This document shows, one piece after another, positions 55,130-63,974 of a stretch of 64,000 nt of DNA (position 1 is its first letter; every line of letters starts with the position of its first letter). The notes below the pieces were generated by a model. The model was not told the DNA's origin. It saw nothing but the letters and a program-made list of their open reading frames with translations, and did no database searches. Origin of the DNA: Mycolicibacterium sp. CBMA 247 (GTDB lineage Bacteria; Actinomycetota; Actinomycetes; Mycobacteriales; Mycobacteriaceae); contig NZ_VTGX01000002.1 of NCBI RefSeq assembly GCF_009729095.1, positions 558,001 through 622,000 of the forward strand, written 5' to 3'. The position numbers and the translations under genes are program-made.

Positions 55130-57718
55130 GTGCCCGGAGAGAACTTGACCCGCGTCGAAGCGGAGGAGCGAGCGCGAGTTGTCACTGTCGAGAGCTATGA
55201 GGTGGCCCTCGACCTCACCACGGGTCCAGAGACATTCTCCGCGGTCACAACGGTCCGGTTCGCGTCCCAGGAAGGCGCGTCGACGTTTCTCGATCTGATC
55301 GCGGAATCCGTGGAACGCGTCGAACTGAACGGCGAATTGCTCGACCCCGCTTCGGTCTTCGGGGACTCCCGAGTGCAGTTGCCCGCGCTGGCGGCGAGCA
55401 ACACTGTCCAAATCGCTTCCACGCAGCAATACACGAACACCGGTGAGGGCCTGCATCGCTTCGTGGATCCTGCCGACGGCGAGGTCTACCTCTACTCCCA
55501 GTTCGAGGTGCCCGAGTCACGGCGCATGTTCGCAGTGTTCGAACAGCCCGATCTCAAGGCAACGTTCAGATTCACCGTCACCGCCCCCGCCCGCTGGGAA
55601 GTGGTGAGCTGCCAGCCCACACCAGCTCACACCGCCGCCGGCGAGAAGGACGGCGAGGCGATCGCGACCTGGGCGTTCGAGCCCACCCCGGTCATCTCGA
55701 GCTACGTCACGGCTCTGATCGCAGGTCCCTACCGGTCTGTGCGGGGCGAACTGACCAGCAGTGACGGGCGTACCATCCCGCTGTGCGTGTTCTGCCGTGA
55801 GTCGCTGAGCGAGCATCTCGATGCCGACCACATCCTCGAGACGACACGCGCGGGCTTCGCGTTCTTCGAGGAACTGTTCGACTATCCGTATCCCTTCGAC
55901 AAATATGACCAGCTCTTCGTCCCCGAACACAGTGCCGGGGCTATGGAGAACGTCGGGGCCGTGACGTTCATCGAGGAGTTCGTGTTCCGCGGCCAGGTCA
56001 CCAACGCCAAACGTGAGGGACGTGTCGCGACCATCCTGCATGAACTGGCGCACATGTGGTTCGGGAACCTGGTCACGATGCGCTGGTGGAACGATCTCTG
56101 GCTCAATGAGTCATTTGCCGACTACGTCGCCACCCTCGCGACTGTCGAGGCAACCCAATGGACACACAGTTGGGCGACTTTCGCCTCCTCCGACAAGGCC
56201 TGGGCTTACCGGCAGGACCAGCTGCCCTCCACACACCCGATCGCCGCCGAAGTGCAAGACCTCGAGGACGTGCTGACCAACTTCGACGGCATCACCTACG
56301 CCAAGGGCGCGTCAGTGCTCAAGCAGCTCGTCGCCTGGGTGGGCCGCGAGCCGTTCATGCGCGGCCTGCGCGACTACTTCGCGAAGCACCACTACGCCAA
56401 CACCGAACTCACCGACCTCTTAACTGAGCTCGAAGCCCACAGCGGCCGCGACCTCACGGAATGGTCGACACTGTGGCTCGAGACCGCCGGCGTTAACACT
56501 CTGCGCCCCGTCTTCGAACTCGACGCATCCGGCCGATACACCTCTTTCGCGATCGAGCAGACCGCGACGCCCGAACATCCCACCATCCGTCCCCATCGCA
56601 TCGCTATCGGTCTGTATGCGCGCGAAGGCGACACCGTCCGCCGGATCCACCGGGTTGAACGGGACATCCGCACCGCACACACCCCGATACCAGAGCTCAT
56701 CGGTACAGCACAGCCGGACCTGCTGCTCTTGAACGACGACGACCTCAGCTACGCGAAGATCCGCCTGGATGATCGCTCGCTTCGTACCGCGGCGGACCAC
56801 CTCAGCGGCGTCGAAGACCCGCTAGCCCGCGCCTTGATCTGGGGCACGCTCTGGGACGCGACTCGCGACGCTGAACTCCCCGTGTCGCGCTTTATCGACG
56901 TCCTCCTCGCCCATGCGGGCGGCGAGACGAACTCGACAACCTTGCGCACCCTGCTCCGGCAGCTCGCCGACGCGGTCACCACGTACACCGCTCCGGAGGC
57001 GCGCGACACGACCCGGGCCCGCGCGGCCGACGAGCTCTGGCAGCTCGCGAACGATGCTGACCCCGGATCCGACAGCCAGTTCCAGTTCGCCACCGCATTC
57101 GCCGAACTTGCCATCACCTCCGAGCAACTCGACATCGTCCAAGGGCTCCTCAACGGCACGAGAACCCTTGCCCGACTTACGATCGACACCGATCTGGGCT
57201 GGACACTGCTCGCCGTGCTCGCCGCCGGAGGCCGCATCGCCGAAGCGCAGATCGCCGCACGACTCACCGAAGACCGCACTGCGGCCGGCGAGCAAGCTGC
57301 CGCCCAAGCGCGCGCGGCGCTTGCCACCCCCGAGGCCAAGGCCCGCGCCTGGGCCATGGTCGTCGAACACAGCGGCGAGTCGAACCACACGATCGAAGCC
57401 ATTGGCGCGGGCTTCCTGCAGGTGCACGATCTCTCACTGCTCGAGGCCTACGTCGATCCTTTTCTCAGCGCTCTGCTGTCCATGTGGGAGTCCCGCAGCT
57501 ATGTGATCGTCGAGCAGTTCGTCGAGGGCTTCTATCCGTCGCCGCTCGCGAACGACGAGCTCGCTGACGCTACCCGCGCCTGGCTCGACGCACATCCCCA
57601 CGCGCCCGACCCGCTACGCCGCATGGTCTCGGAACATCTCTCCGACATCGAACGCGCGCTCGCGGCGCAGACGCGCGACCGCCAGCACACCGAGTCGAGG
57701 GAGGAAGCACGTGCATGA
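55130..57718 (+). CDS. pepN: aminopeptidase N (M1 family)
   Basis: An 862-residue zinc aminopeptidase of the actinobacterial PepN group. The exopeptidase motif GAMEN is at residues 270-274. Zinc site HELAHMWFGN is at 304-313, with the distal Glu in LWLNESFADY. The C-terminal ERAP1-like helical domain is intact. GTG 55130 with GGAG upstream was preferred; the longer frame lies in the D-aminopeptidase gene. Most genomes of this type also carry a core pepN, so this may be an extra copy tied to the peptide importer. The 3' end overlaps the deacylase gene by 8 bases. Confidence 0.92.
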   Translation: MPGENLTRVEAEERARVVTVESYEVALDLTTGPETFSAVTTVRFASQEGASTFLDLIAESVERVELNGELLDPASVFGDSRVQLPALAASNTVQIASTQQYTNTGEGLHRFVDPADGEVYLYSQFEVPESRRMFAVFEQPDLKATFRFTVTAPARWEVVSCQPTPAHTAAGEKDGEAIATWAFEPTPVISSYVTALIAGPYRSVRGELTSSDGRTIPLCVFCRESLSEHLDADHILETTRAGFAFFEELFDYPYPFDKYDQLFVPEHSAGAMENVGAVTFIEEFVFRGQVTNAKREGRVATILHELAHMWFGNLVTMRWWNDLWLNESFADYVATLATVEATQWTHSWATFASSDKAWAYRQDQLPSTHPIAAEVQDLEDVLTNFDGITYAKGASVLKQLVAWVGREPFMRGLRDYFAKHHYANTELTDLLTELEAHSGRDLTEWSTLWLETAGVNTLRPVFELDASGRYTSFAIEQTATPEHPTIRPHRIAIGLYAREGDTVRRIHRVERDIRTAHTPIPELIGTAQPDLLLLNDDDLSYAKIRLDDRSLRTAADHLSGVEDPLARALIWGTLWDATRDAELPVSRFIDVLLAHAGGETNSTTLRTLLRQLADAVTTYTAPEARDTTRARAADELWQLANDADPGSDSQFQFATAFAELAITSEQLDIVQGLLNGTRTLARLTIDTDLGWTLLAVLAAGGRIAEAQIAARLTEDRTAAGEQAAAQARAALATPEAKARAWAMVVEHSGESNHTIEAIGAGFLQVHDLSLLEAYVDPFLSALLSMWESRSYVIVEQFVEGFYPSPLANDELADATRAWLDAHPHAPDPLRRMVSEHLSDIERALAAQTRDRQHTESREEARA

Positions 57719-59279
57719 CCTGATCATCGTCGGCGGCACGGTCTACGACGGGTTCGGTGGACCGGGCATCACCGCCGATGTGGCCATCGCCGACGGTCGA
57801 GTCGCGGCAATCGGCGCGGACCTCGGCCCTGCCCGCGAACGCATCGACGCGGACGGTCTCGCGGTGACGCCGGGATTCGTCGACCCGCATACGCACTCCG
57901 ACACCGTCCCGTTCATGTCCGATCCGCAGCCTTTCAAGCTGCTGCAGGGAGTAACGACCGAGATCGTCGGCAACTGCGGATACACCTGCGCGCCAACCCA
58001 TTCGGATCACGCCCCAGAGGTGGCGGCAGAGATGGGGCATGCCTTCCCTCGATTCGTCGACTACCTCGATGCCGTCGATGCGGCAGGAACGACGAACCAC
58101 CTCGCAGCGCTCGTGGGTCACAACACGCTGCGCATCGCAGTGGCGGGGTTCGAACAGAACCTGCCATCCGGTGGGCTGGAGCGGATGTGCGAGCTCGCCG
58201 ACGAAGCGTTCGCGGCCGGCGCCGTCGGCTGGTCAACAGGACTCGAGTACGTGCCGGGCGCCTATGCCGCGCGCGACGAACTCATCGCGCTCGCGCAGGT
58301 CGCACGCCGCTGGGGCGCGAGCTACGCAACGCACATGCGCAACGAGGGCGAGGGACTGCTCGAAGCCGTCGACGAGGCGATTGCTGTTGCCCGGGCGGCT
58401 GGCATTCGGCTCCAGGTATCGCACTGCAAAGCCTCCGGACACGCCGCGCACGGGGCGGCGCCCCGCCTGCTCGAACGCCTCATTCAGGCTCGCTTGTCCG
58501 GGGTGGACGTGCTCGGCGATCTGTACCCATACGAGGCCTGCAGCACCGGTCTCGTTGCTGTGCTCCCGACGATCGCCTCCGAAGGAGGCGAGGGCAGGCT
58601 CCGGGAACGACTGGCCGATCCCCAGGAACGGCTGCGGCTACGCCGGATCGCTGAGGACCCTGTCGAGTTTGTGGGAGCAGGAATCTGGCGTGAGATCCGA
58701 CCCGACGACCTGACCGTCACCCGGCACGCCGATCCTGCCGTCGCCGGTCGAACCCTCGCCGACATCGCGGGCGGCCGCGACCCATGGGACGCCCTGTGCG
58801 ATCTGCTTCTCGCAGACCCTACGGCCGACACCGTGCTGCACGTCATGCGGGCCGACGACGTCGAAGCCTTCATGCGGAGCCCGCTCATCTCGATCGGTTC
58901 AGACAACGATGTCCCTACGGGTCTTGTTCATCCACGCACATACGGGACCTTCCCTCGCTTCCTCGGCGCCTACGTTCGTGACAGTGAGATCGTCTCTCTG
59001 GGTGAGGCTGTGCGAAAGATGACATCCGCATCTGCATCACAGTTCGGACTTTCGGATCGGGGCTGGCTGGGGCGCGGCGCCGCTGCCGATGTATGCATTT
59101 TCGACCCTGACACCATCGACCACGCCGGCAACTACAGTCATCCCGAAACGCCACCCATCGGTATGCAGTGGGTGCTCCTTGAGGGGACTCCAGTGATCCG
59201 CGACGGTCAGTTCTCAGGGGAGCGCCGTGGGCGGCTACTTCGGGCCGGAACGCGCGAGCTCTCCTACCCGTTGCGCTGA
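57711..59279 (+). CDS. N-acyl-D-amino-acid deacylase (D-aminoacylase)
   Basis: A 522-residue amidohydrolase. Metal-site residues follow D-aminoacylase: His60-Thr-His62 (GFVDPHTHSDTVPF) and the unusual Cys89 ligand (IVGNCGYTCAP). His208 (YATHMRNEGEGLL), His238 (VSHCKASGH) and the late Asp398 in ISIGSDNDVPTG also follow it. The Cys ligand separates this group from hydantoinases and dihydroorotases. It hydrolyses N-acyl-D-amino acids to the free D-amino acid. The GTG start overlaps the pepN stop. Last gene of the operon. Confidence 0.88.
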   Translation: MHDLIIVGGTVYDGFGGPGITADVAIADGRVAAIGADLGPARERIDADGLAVTPGFVDPHTHSDTVPFMSDPQPFKLLQGVTTEIVGNCGYTCAPTHSDHAPEVAAEMGHAFPRFVDYLDAVDAAGTTNHLAALVGHNTLRIAVAGFEQNLPSGGLERMCELADEAFAAGAVGWSTGLEYVPGAYAARDELIALAQVARRWGASYATHMRNEGEGLLEAVDEAIAVARAAGIRLQVSHCKASGHAAHGAAPRLLERLIQARLSGVDVLGDLYPYEACSTGLVAVLPTIASEGGEGRLRERLADPQERLRLRRIAEDPVEFVGAGIWREIRPDDLTVTRHADPAVAGRTLADIAGGRDPWDALCDLLLADPTADTVLHVMRADDVEAFMRSPLISIGSDNDVPTGLVHPRTYGTFPRFLGAYVRDSEIVSLGEAVRKMTSASASQFGLSDRGWLGRGAAADVCIFDPDTIDHAGNYSHPETPPIGMQWVLLEGTPVIRDGQFSGERRGRLLRAGTRELSYPLR

Positions 59280-59331
59280 CCCTTCCAGTTGCACGAAAGG
59301 CGACACTGCTGCGGAATTTGCATTGGAAGGG
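59280..59331. repeat. spaced inverted repeat at end of the D-peptide operon
   Basis: CCCTTCCA at 59280-59287 and its exact complement TGGAAGGG at 59324-59331 are 36 bases apart, starting directly after the deacylase stop. The spacing is large for a terminator. It could be a mobile-element end or the right joint of the acquired block (speculative). The remaining gap to 59433 shows nothing. Confidence 0.4.
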
Positions 59332-59433
59332 TGCGACCGCCGCCATGGCGTCGTGATCGGCCCCCAGCAACCCAGACTTACCTCACCGGCGGTGACCAGG
59401 GTGACGGCGAAACCGACTGTCAACCAGCCTGAT

Positions 59434-60069
59434 TCACGTGGTATGTGCGATGACCATGGCCTGGGCCGTGGGTTCATCCAGCTGCGCTTGACGCGCCCGC
59501 TTGGCTGTGGCGTATACGGTGAATCCCGACGCTTCCAGAGCGGTGCACACAGTGTCGGCGTCATGGCGCAGGAACGTCAGTGCCACCTCCCGGCCGAAGG
59601 CGTGGTCGTAGACCGCGGGCGCAGCGTCGGTCTGGAATCCCAGCAGCAGCCATCCCGGATCGGTGAGGACCCGGCGGAATCGGGTGAACAGCTCGGGCAG
59701 AACCTCGGTTGGCGTGTGGATGATCGAGTACCAGGCGCACACCGCGTCGAAGGTTCCCGCCTCATGCGGGAGGTCGAACATGTCTGCGGTCTGGAACGGA
59801 ACACCTGGCCACCGCTGCCGGGCAATGGAAACCATCGCGGCCGAGCCGTCGATGCCCTCGGCGCGCAGTCCGCACTCGGTGAGCTCGGCGGTGGCCTCAC
59901 CCGGCCCGCAACCCACGTCAAGGGCGGTGCTGCCGCCGGACTGCAGTACAAGCTCGGAGAACGACCGCACGACCGCGCGATCGAACGGTCGGGCCTCGAA
60001 ATCGCTGGTGAAGGTCTGGGCGTATTGCTCGGCGATCAACTCGTACTGGTCATATACCTGGCCGCACAC
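59434..60069 (-). CDS. class I SAM-dependent methyltransferase
   Basis: A 211-residue methyltransferase. Motif I is ALDVGCGPGEATAEL, the acidic loop is AEGIDGSAAMVSIAR, then FQTADMFDLPHEAGTFDAVC, WYSIIHTP and post-motif GWLLLGFQTD. Length and order are those of small actinobacterial Methyltransf_11/25 proteins; substrate unknown. GTG start. It is divergent from the copper/DyP operon, 36 bases away. Confidence 0.87.
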   Translation of the reverse strand: MCGQVYDQYELIAEQYAQTFTSDFEARPFDRAVVRSFSELVLQSGGSTALDVGCGPGEATAELTECGLRAEGIDGSAAMVSIARQRWPGVPFQTADMFDLPHEAGTFDAVCAWYSIIHTPTEVLPELFTRFRRVLTDPGWLLLGFQTDAAPAVYDHAFGREVALTFLRHDADTVCTALEASGFTVYATAKRARQAQLDEPTAQAMVIAHTT

Positions 60070-60105
60070 GGAGCCCTACCTTAGGCGGCCGGTAAGGTTC
60101 CGCAG

Positions 60106-60648
60106 GTGAGCACGCCCGCCAAACATGCCGCGCGCCTGCGCGGCGGTCTGGTCGGTGCGTGCTCGGCACTCACCGCGACGGTTGCCCATACCGCGGCCGG
60201 CGGCTTGGCTCCGACGAGTAGCCCGCTGATCGTGCTGTTGCTGTTGTGCGCCGCGCTCGGTGCCACCGTGGGCGGGTTCAACCCGCAGACACGCTGGGCC
60301 AAGACGGGCCTGCTGATCGCGGGGCTCGCCGCCGGGCAGCTCCTCGGCCACGTGGCTCTGGCCATGTCCGGCGGTCACCATCACGCGGCATCGTTGCTCA
60401 CCGCACCCATGGTCGGTCTGCACGTCGCCGCTGCGGTGGGCCTCGGACTGATCATCGGTGTGGCGGAGTACCTGTACGTGGTCTGCGCCTCGGTGCTGTG
60501 CTGGTTGCGGATCTTTGCCGCCACCCGGATCCGCCCGACGGTCCGTGAACTCTGGTGGCCTTCGAATGTGGTTGTGGCGCAGCCTGTTCTGCTGCGCGCC
60601 GGTCTGGGAATGCGGGCACCGCCAGCGGTGTCCGGCATGGGCTTCTAG
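60106..60648 (+). CDS. multi-pass membrane protein upstream of PepSY gene
   Basis: A 180-residue protein with about four transmembrane segments (PLIVLLLLCAALGATVGGF, TGLLIAGLAAGQLLGHVALA, APMVGLHVAAAVGLGLIIGV, then a final helix). A His-rich loop SGGHHHAASLL lies between helices 2 and 3. Its place in an operon with a copper chaperone and a haem peroxidase suggests metal handling (inference). Start GTG. No named family recognised with certainty. Confidence 0.78.
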   Translation: MSTPAKHAARLRGGLVGACSALTATVAHTAAGGLAPTSSPLIVLLLLCAALGATVGGFNPQTRWAKTGLLIAGLAAGQLLGHVALAMSGGHHHAASLLTAPMVGLHVAAAVGLGLIIGVAEYLYVVCASVLCWLRIFAATRIRPTVRELWWPSNVVVAQPVLLRAGLGMRAPPAVSGMGF

Positions 60649-60748
60649 CCCACACTCCTTCATCTGAGCCCGTCGAGTGACGGGCCGTTACCCGTTTGCG
60701 CGCCCGCGTGCGCACCTTTCCGCGGTTCTCTTGAGCGAAGGCATTTCC

Positions 60749-62161
60749 ATGACCATCACCCCCGACGATCAACTACGTGAGGAATCTCCTCCACCCGTCA
60801 GACCCGGCTCCATCCGTCCCCTGCTGGTGCGGCTGCACTTCTATGCCGGCGTATTCGTCGGACCGTTCATCCTGATCGCAGCCGTCACAGGTCTGCTCTA
60901 CGCGCTGATCCCGCAGATCGATGCCTTCGTTTACCGGCACGAGCTGACCGTCGAGCACGTCGGCGCCGTACGCCTGCCATTGGCCGACCAGCTCGCCGCG
61001 GCGCGCCTCGAGCACCCCGAGGGCACGGTGGAGAGCATCCGCCCGCCGGTCGAACCAGACGAGACCACCCAGATCAGGCTGGTGGTGGACCCGGCGATCA
61101 AGGACATACCGCCGGACTACTCGCGCACGGTGTTCGTCGACCCCTACACCGGTGAGGTCCGCGGGGCGTTGACCACCTACGGGCAGTGGATGCCGGTGCG
61201 GGCCTGGTTCGACGAGCTGCACCGCGACCTGCACCTCGGGGCGTTCGGCCGCAACTACAGCGAGCTGGCCGCCAGCTGGTTGTGGGTGATCGCACTGGCC
61301 GGGCTGGCCCTGTGGATCATGCGGCATCGGGAGAACCGCACGATGCGCAATCTGGTCCTGCCGGATCGGACGGCCTCGGGCCGCCGACGCACGTTGTCCT
61401 GGCACGGGGTGGTGGGCGTATGGATCGTGGTGGTCCTGCTGGCGTTGTCGGTGTCGGGTATCACCTGGTCTCGTTATGCGGGGGAGACGGTCAACGGCAT
61501 CCAGGCACGGCTGAACACCACGGCACCCGCAGTCGACACCTCCCTGCCCGTTGCCGCCGCCGAGTTGTCTGGCACCGCCGTGGCACATCACGGCAACCAC
61601 GGCGGTCCGTCCGATCTACGCGGCGCCGACACTGTTCTGCAGAGCGCCGAGCAGGCCGGGCTGCGCGGCCCGATGTGGATGTACCCGCCGTCGGAGTCCG
61701 GGCAAGCCTGGAAAGTAGCTGAACGCAAACGTGATTGGCCCACCCGGTTTGACGAGATCGCCGTCGACCCGGACTCCGGGGCGGTAACCGACCGGGTGAA
61801 CTTCGCGCAATGGCCGGTACTGGCCAAACTGACCGAGTGGACGATCGAGGCTCACATGGGCCTGTTGTTCGGCATCGCCAACCAGATCGTGTTGGCGCTC
61901 ACCGCGATCGGGTTGATCACCGTCATCGTGCGCGGTTACCGGATGTGGTGGCAGCGCAGACCCACCCGCGGTTCGGACTGGGCGGTGGGCCGTCCGCCGC
62001 TGCGCGGGACCATCCATCGGCTTCCGCCGCTGGGCAGCGCGGCACTCGTGGTGGTTACGGCCGTCGTCGGATGGTGCCTGCCACTGTTCGGGCTGAGCCT
62101 GCTGGCCTTCCTGATCGTGGATGCAGTTGTGGCGATGCGGAAAGGGAAATCAAATGTCTAG
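60749..62161 (+). CDS. PepSY-associated transmembrane protein
   Basis: A 470-residue protein of the PepSY_TM family: RLHFYAGVFVGPFILIAAVT in the first helix, a periplasmic PepSY segment, then WFDELHRDLHLGAFGRNYSE, a second helix pair, another outside domain, and MGLLFGIANQIVLALTAIGL near the C-terminus. Four core helices carry conserved His residues (LHFY, HRDLHLG, AHMGLLFG) that may bind haem or metal. Related proteins are ferric/cupric reductase or sulfite-reductase-like flavoprotein membrane parts. ATG 60749 was chosen over an upstream in-frame TTG. Overlaps the next gene by 8 bases. Confidence 0.87.
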   Translation: MTITPDDQLREESPPPVRPGSIRPLLVRLHFYAGVFVGPFILIAAVTGLLYALIPQIDAFVYRHELTVEHVGAVRLPLADQLAAARLEHPEGTVESIRPPVEPDETTQIRLVVDPAIKDIPPDYSRTVFVDPYTGEVRGALTTYGQWMPVRAWFDELHRDLHLGAFGRNYSELAASWLWVIALAGLALWIMRHRENRTMRNLVLPDRTASGRRRTLSWHGVVGVWIVVVLLALSVSGITWSRYAGETVNGIQARLNTTAPAVDTSLPVAAAELSGTAVAHHGNHGGPSDLRGADTVLQSAEQAGLRGPMWMYPPSESGQAWKVAERKRDWPTRFDEIAVDPDSGAVTDRVNFAQWPVLAKLTEWTIEAHMGLLFGIANQIVLALTAIGLITVIVRGYRMWWQRRPTRGSDWAVGRPPLRGTIHRLPPLGSAALVVVTAVVGWCLPLFGLSLLAFLIVDAVVAMRKGKSNV

Positions 62162-62660
62162 GGCTGCAGTTGTTCTCGGGGCAATCGTGTTGGCCTTGGT
62201 GCCGGGTGTGGCCGGCTGCACCGAAAGCCATCCTGACCAGAAGATGGCCGATACGGTGCAGGTGAGTGAGCAATGGGCCAGTGCGGCTGAGAGCGGGATG
62301 ACCGCGGTGTTCGGCACCGTCACCAACACCGGTCATCACGACGCGCGTATCGTTTCGGCGACGTCGCCGGCCGCAGGCATGGTTGAACTTCACGAGGTCG
62401 TCAGCGACGGCAGCGGGTCGAAAACCATGCGGCCCAAGGAAGACGGGTTCAGCATTCCGGCCGGCGGTACACATGACCTGGCCCCAGGTGGGGATCACCT
62501 GATGCTGATGGACCTCACGGCACCACTGCAACCCGGCGCCGAAGTTCCGGTCACGGTGGTGTTCGAGGACGGGTCGTCACTCCCGGTCACCGCCCAGGTG
62601 CGCGATTTCGCCGGCGGCAACGAGAATTATCAGGCCCCGTCCCCGCACGGACATGGCTGA
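62154..62660 (+). CDS. PCu(A)C copper chaperone lipoprotein
   Basis: A 168-residue exported protein. The lipobox is PGVAGC, with Cys about residue 22. The PCu(A)C copper site is present: MVELHEVVSDGSGSKTMRP, DGFSIPAGGTHDLAPGGDHL and MLMDL give the H-x(n)-M-x(n)-H-x-M set. A His-rich end (SPHGHG) may also bind metal. PCu(A)C proteins deliver Cu(I) to cytochrome oxidase or other sites. It overlaps both neighbours by 8 bases. Confidence 0.9.
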   Translation: MSRAAVVLGAIVLALVPGVAGCTESHPDQKMADTVQVSEQWASAAESGMTAVFGTVTNTGHHDARIVSATSPAAGMVELHEVVSDGSGSKTMRPKEDGFSIPAGGTHDLAPGGDHLMLMDLTAPLQPGAEVPVTVVFEDGSSLPVTAQVRDFAGGNENYQAPSPHGHG

Positions 62661-63873
62661 CCCGTCCCGCCTGTCGGTCAACCGTCGGCGCCTCTTCACC
62701 GGGGGCGCGGCCGCGCTGGCCGCAGGCGCAGTGCTGACCGAATCTGGCGCGGCCCATTCCGCCACCGTGCAAAGGGGTTTCGGTGCCGATGCGGAACCGT
62801 TCTACGGACCGCACCAGGGCGGGATAGCCACCGCACCGCAATCGCACGGGCTGTTCGTGGCGTTCGACGTCAAGGCCGGCGGAGGTGTCGGAAAACGGCG
62901 CACCGAGCGGGAGACCGTCGCCGCGATCATGCGGTTGTGGACGGCCGACGCGGCCCGGCTGACCCGGGGCGCTCCCGCGTTGGCCGATACCGAACCCGAA
63001 TTGGCCACCCGCCCCGCCAGATTGACCATCACGGTCGGCCTGGGGATCGGGCTGCTCGATCGGATGGGGCCGGCGGGATCCCGGCCGCCATCGGCCCGCG
63101 AGCTGCCGGTGTTCGATGCGGACCGGCTTGAAGACCGCTGGTCCGGCGGCGATCTGCTGCTGCAGATCTGCGCCGACGATCCCGTGACAGTGGCCCACGC
63201 CAACCGGGTGCTGACCAAGAACGTCAGGTCGATGGCCGTGCCCCGCTGGCGGCAGGCCGGGTTCCGCAACGCCCGAGGGGCCGACGCAAGCGGCACCACG
63301 ATGCGCAACCTGATGGGGCAGGTCGACGGCACGGCGAACCTCACCGGCGCCGACTTCGACGATCTGGTCTGGATGTCCGGCCGGGTCCATCCGGGGCTGG
63401 CCGGTGGCACGTTGATGGTCGTCCGGCGCATCGCCATGCACCTGGACACCTGGGACGAGTTGGACCGGCAGAGCAAGGAATTCACCCTGGGCCGCACCTT
63501 GGACAGCGGGGCCCCGCTTACCGGCACCCGCGAGACCGACGAGCCAGATTTCACTGCGGCGCACAGCGGAATTCCGGTGATCCCGCAGAACTCCCACGTC
63601 GCGCTGGCACATCATCGCGGCACCAGGGAACGGTTCCTGCGCCGGCCCTACAACTACGACGATCCGCCGGGGCAAGGCCAGACCTCGAACACCGGATTGA
63701 TCTTCGCCACCTTCCAACGCGATATCGACGAGCAGTTCCTGCCGGTGCAGCGGCGCCTGGCCGAGTTCGACGCCCTGAACCAGTGGACCACCGCCATCGG
63801 GTCAGCGGTGTTCGTGGTGCCCGGTGGCGTGCGGACGCCGGACGACTACCTGGGGCAGGAGTTGGTCGGCTGA
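62653..63873 (+). CDS. Tat-exported DyP-type peroxidase (EfeB-like)
   Basis: A 406-residue dye-decolourising peroxidase. The twin-arginine signal is NRRRLFTGGAAALAAGAVL. The GxxDG motif is GQVDG at residues 222-226 with the catalytic Asp225. The proximal haem His lies in the NSHVALAHHRG region, followed by Arg in RRPYNYDD. EfeB-type enzymes are exported folded with haem and can accompany iron or copper handling. It is the last gene of the PepSY-PCu(A)C unit. Confidence 0.9.
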   Translation: MADPSRLSVNRRRLFTGGAAALAAGAVLTESGAAHSATVQRGFGADAEPFYGPHQGGIATAPQSHGLFVAFDVKAGGGVGKRRTERETVAAIMRLWTADAARLTRGAPALADTEPELATRPARLTITVGLGIGLLDRMGPAGSRPPSARELPVFDADRLEDRWSGGDLLLQICADDPVTVAHANRVLTKNVRSMAVPRWRQAGFRNARGADASGTTMRNLMGQVDGTANLTGADFDDLVWMSGRVHPGLAGGTLMVVRRIAMHLDTWDELDRQSKEFTLGRTLDSGAPLTGTRETDEPDFTAAHSGIPVIPQNSHVALAHHRGTRERFLRRPYNYDDPPGQGQTSNTGLIFATFQRDIDEQFLPVQRRLAEFDALNQWTTAIGSAVFVVPGGVRTPDDYLGQELVG

Positions 63874-63880
63874 GTTCAGG

Positions 63881-63897
63881 TCACCGGTGGTCGGTGA
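63881..63897. terminator. short hairpin after the DyP gene
   Basis: TCACCG-GTGGT-CGGTGA is a perfect 6-bp stem with a 5-base loop, eight bases after the DyP stop. No T-run follows. Confidence 0.4.
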
Positions 63898-63974
63898 TGG
63901 CGCGAGAAATGGACCGGCGCTGAGCTGACGGTTGCACCACACGGAGTACAGATTGCTGAACTACGCTCGGGGGT

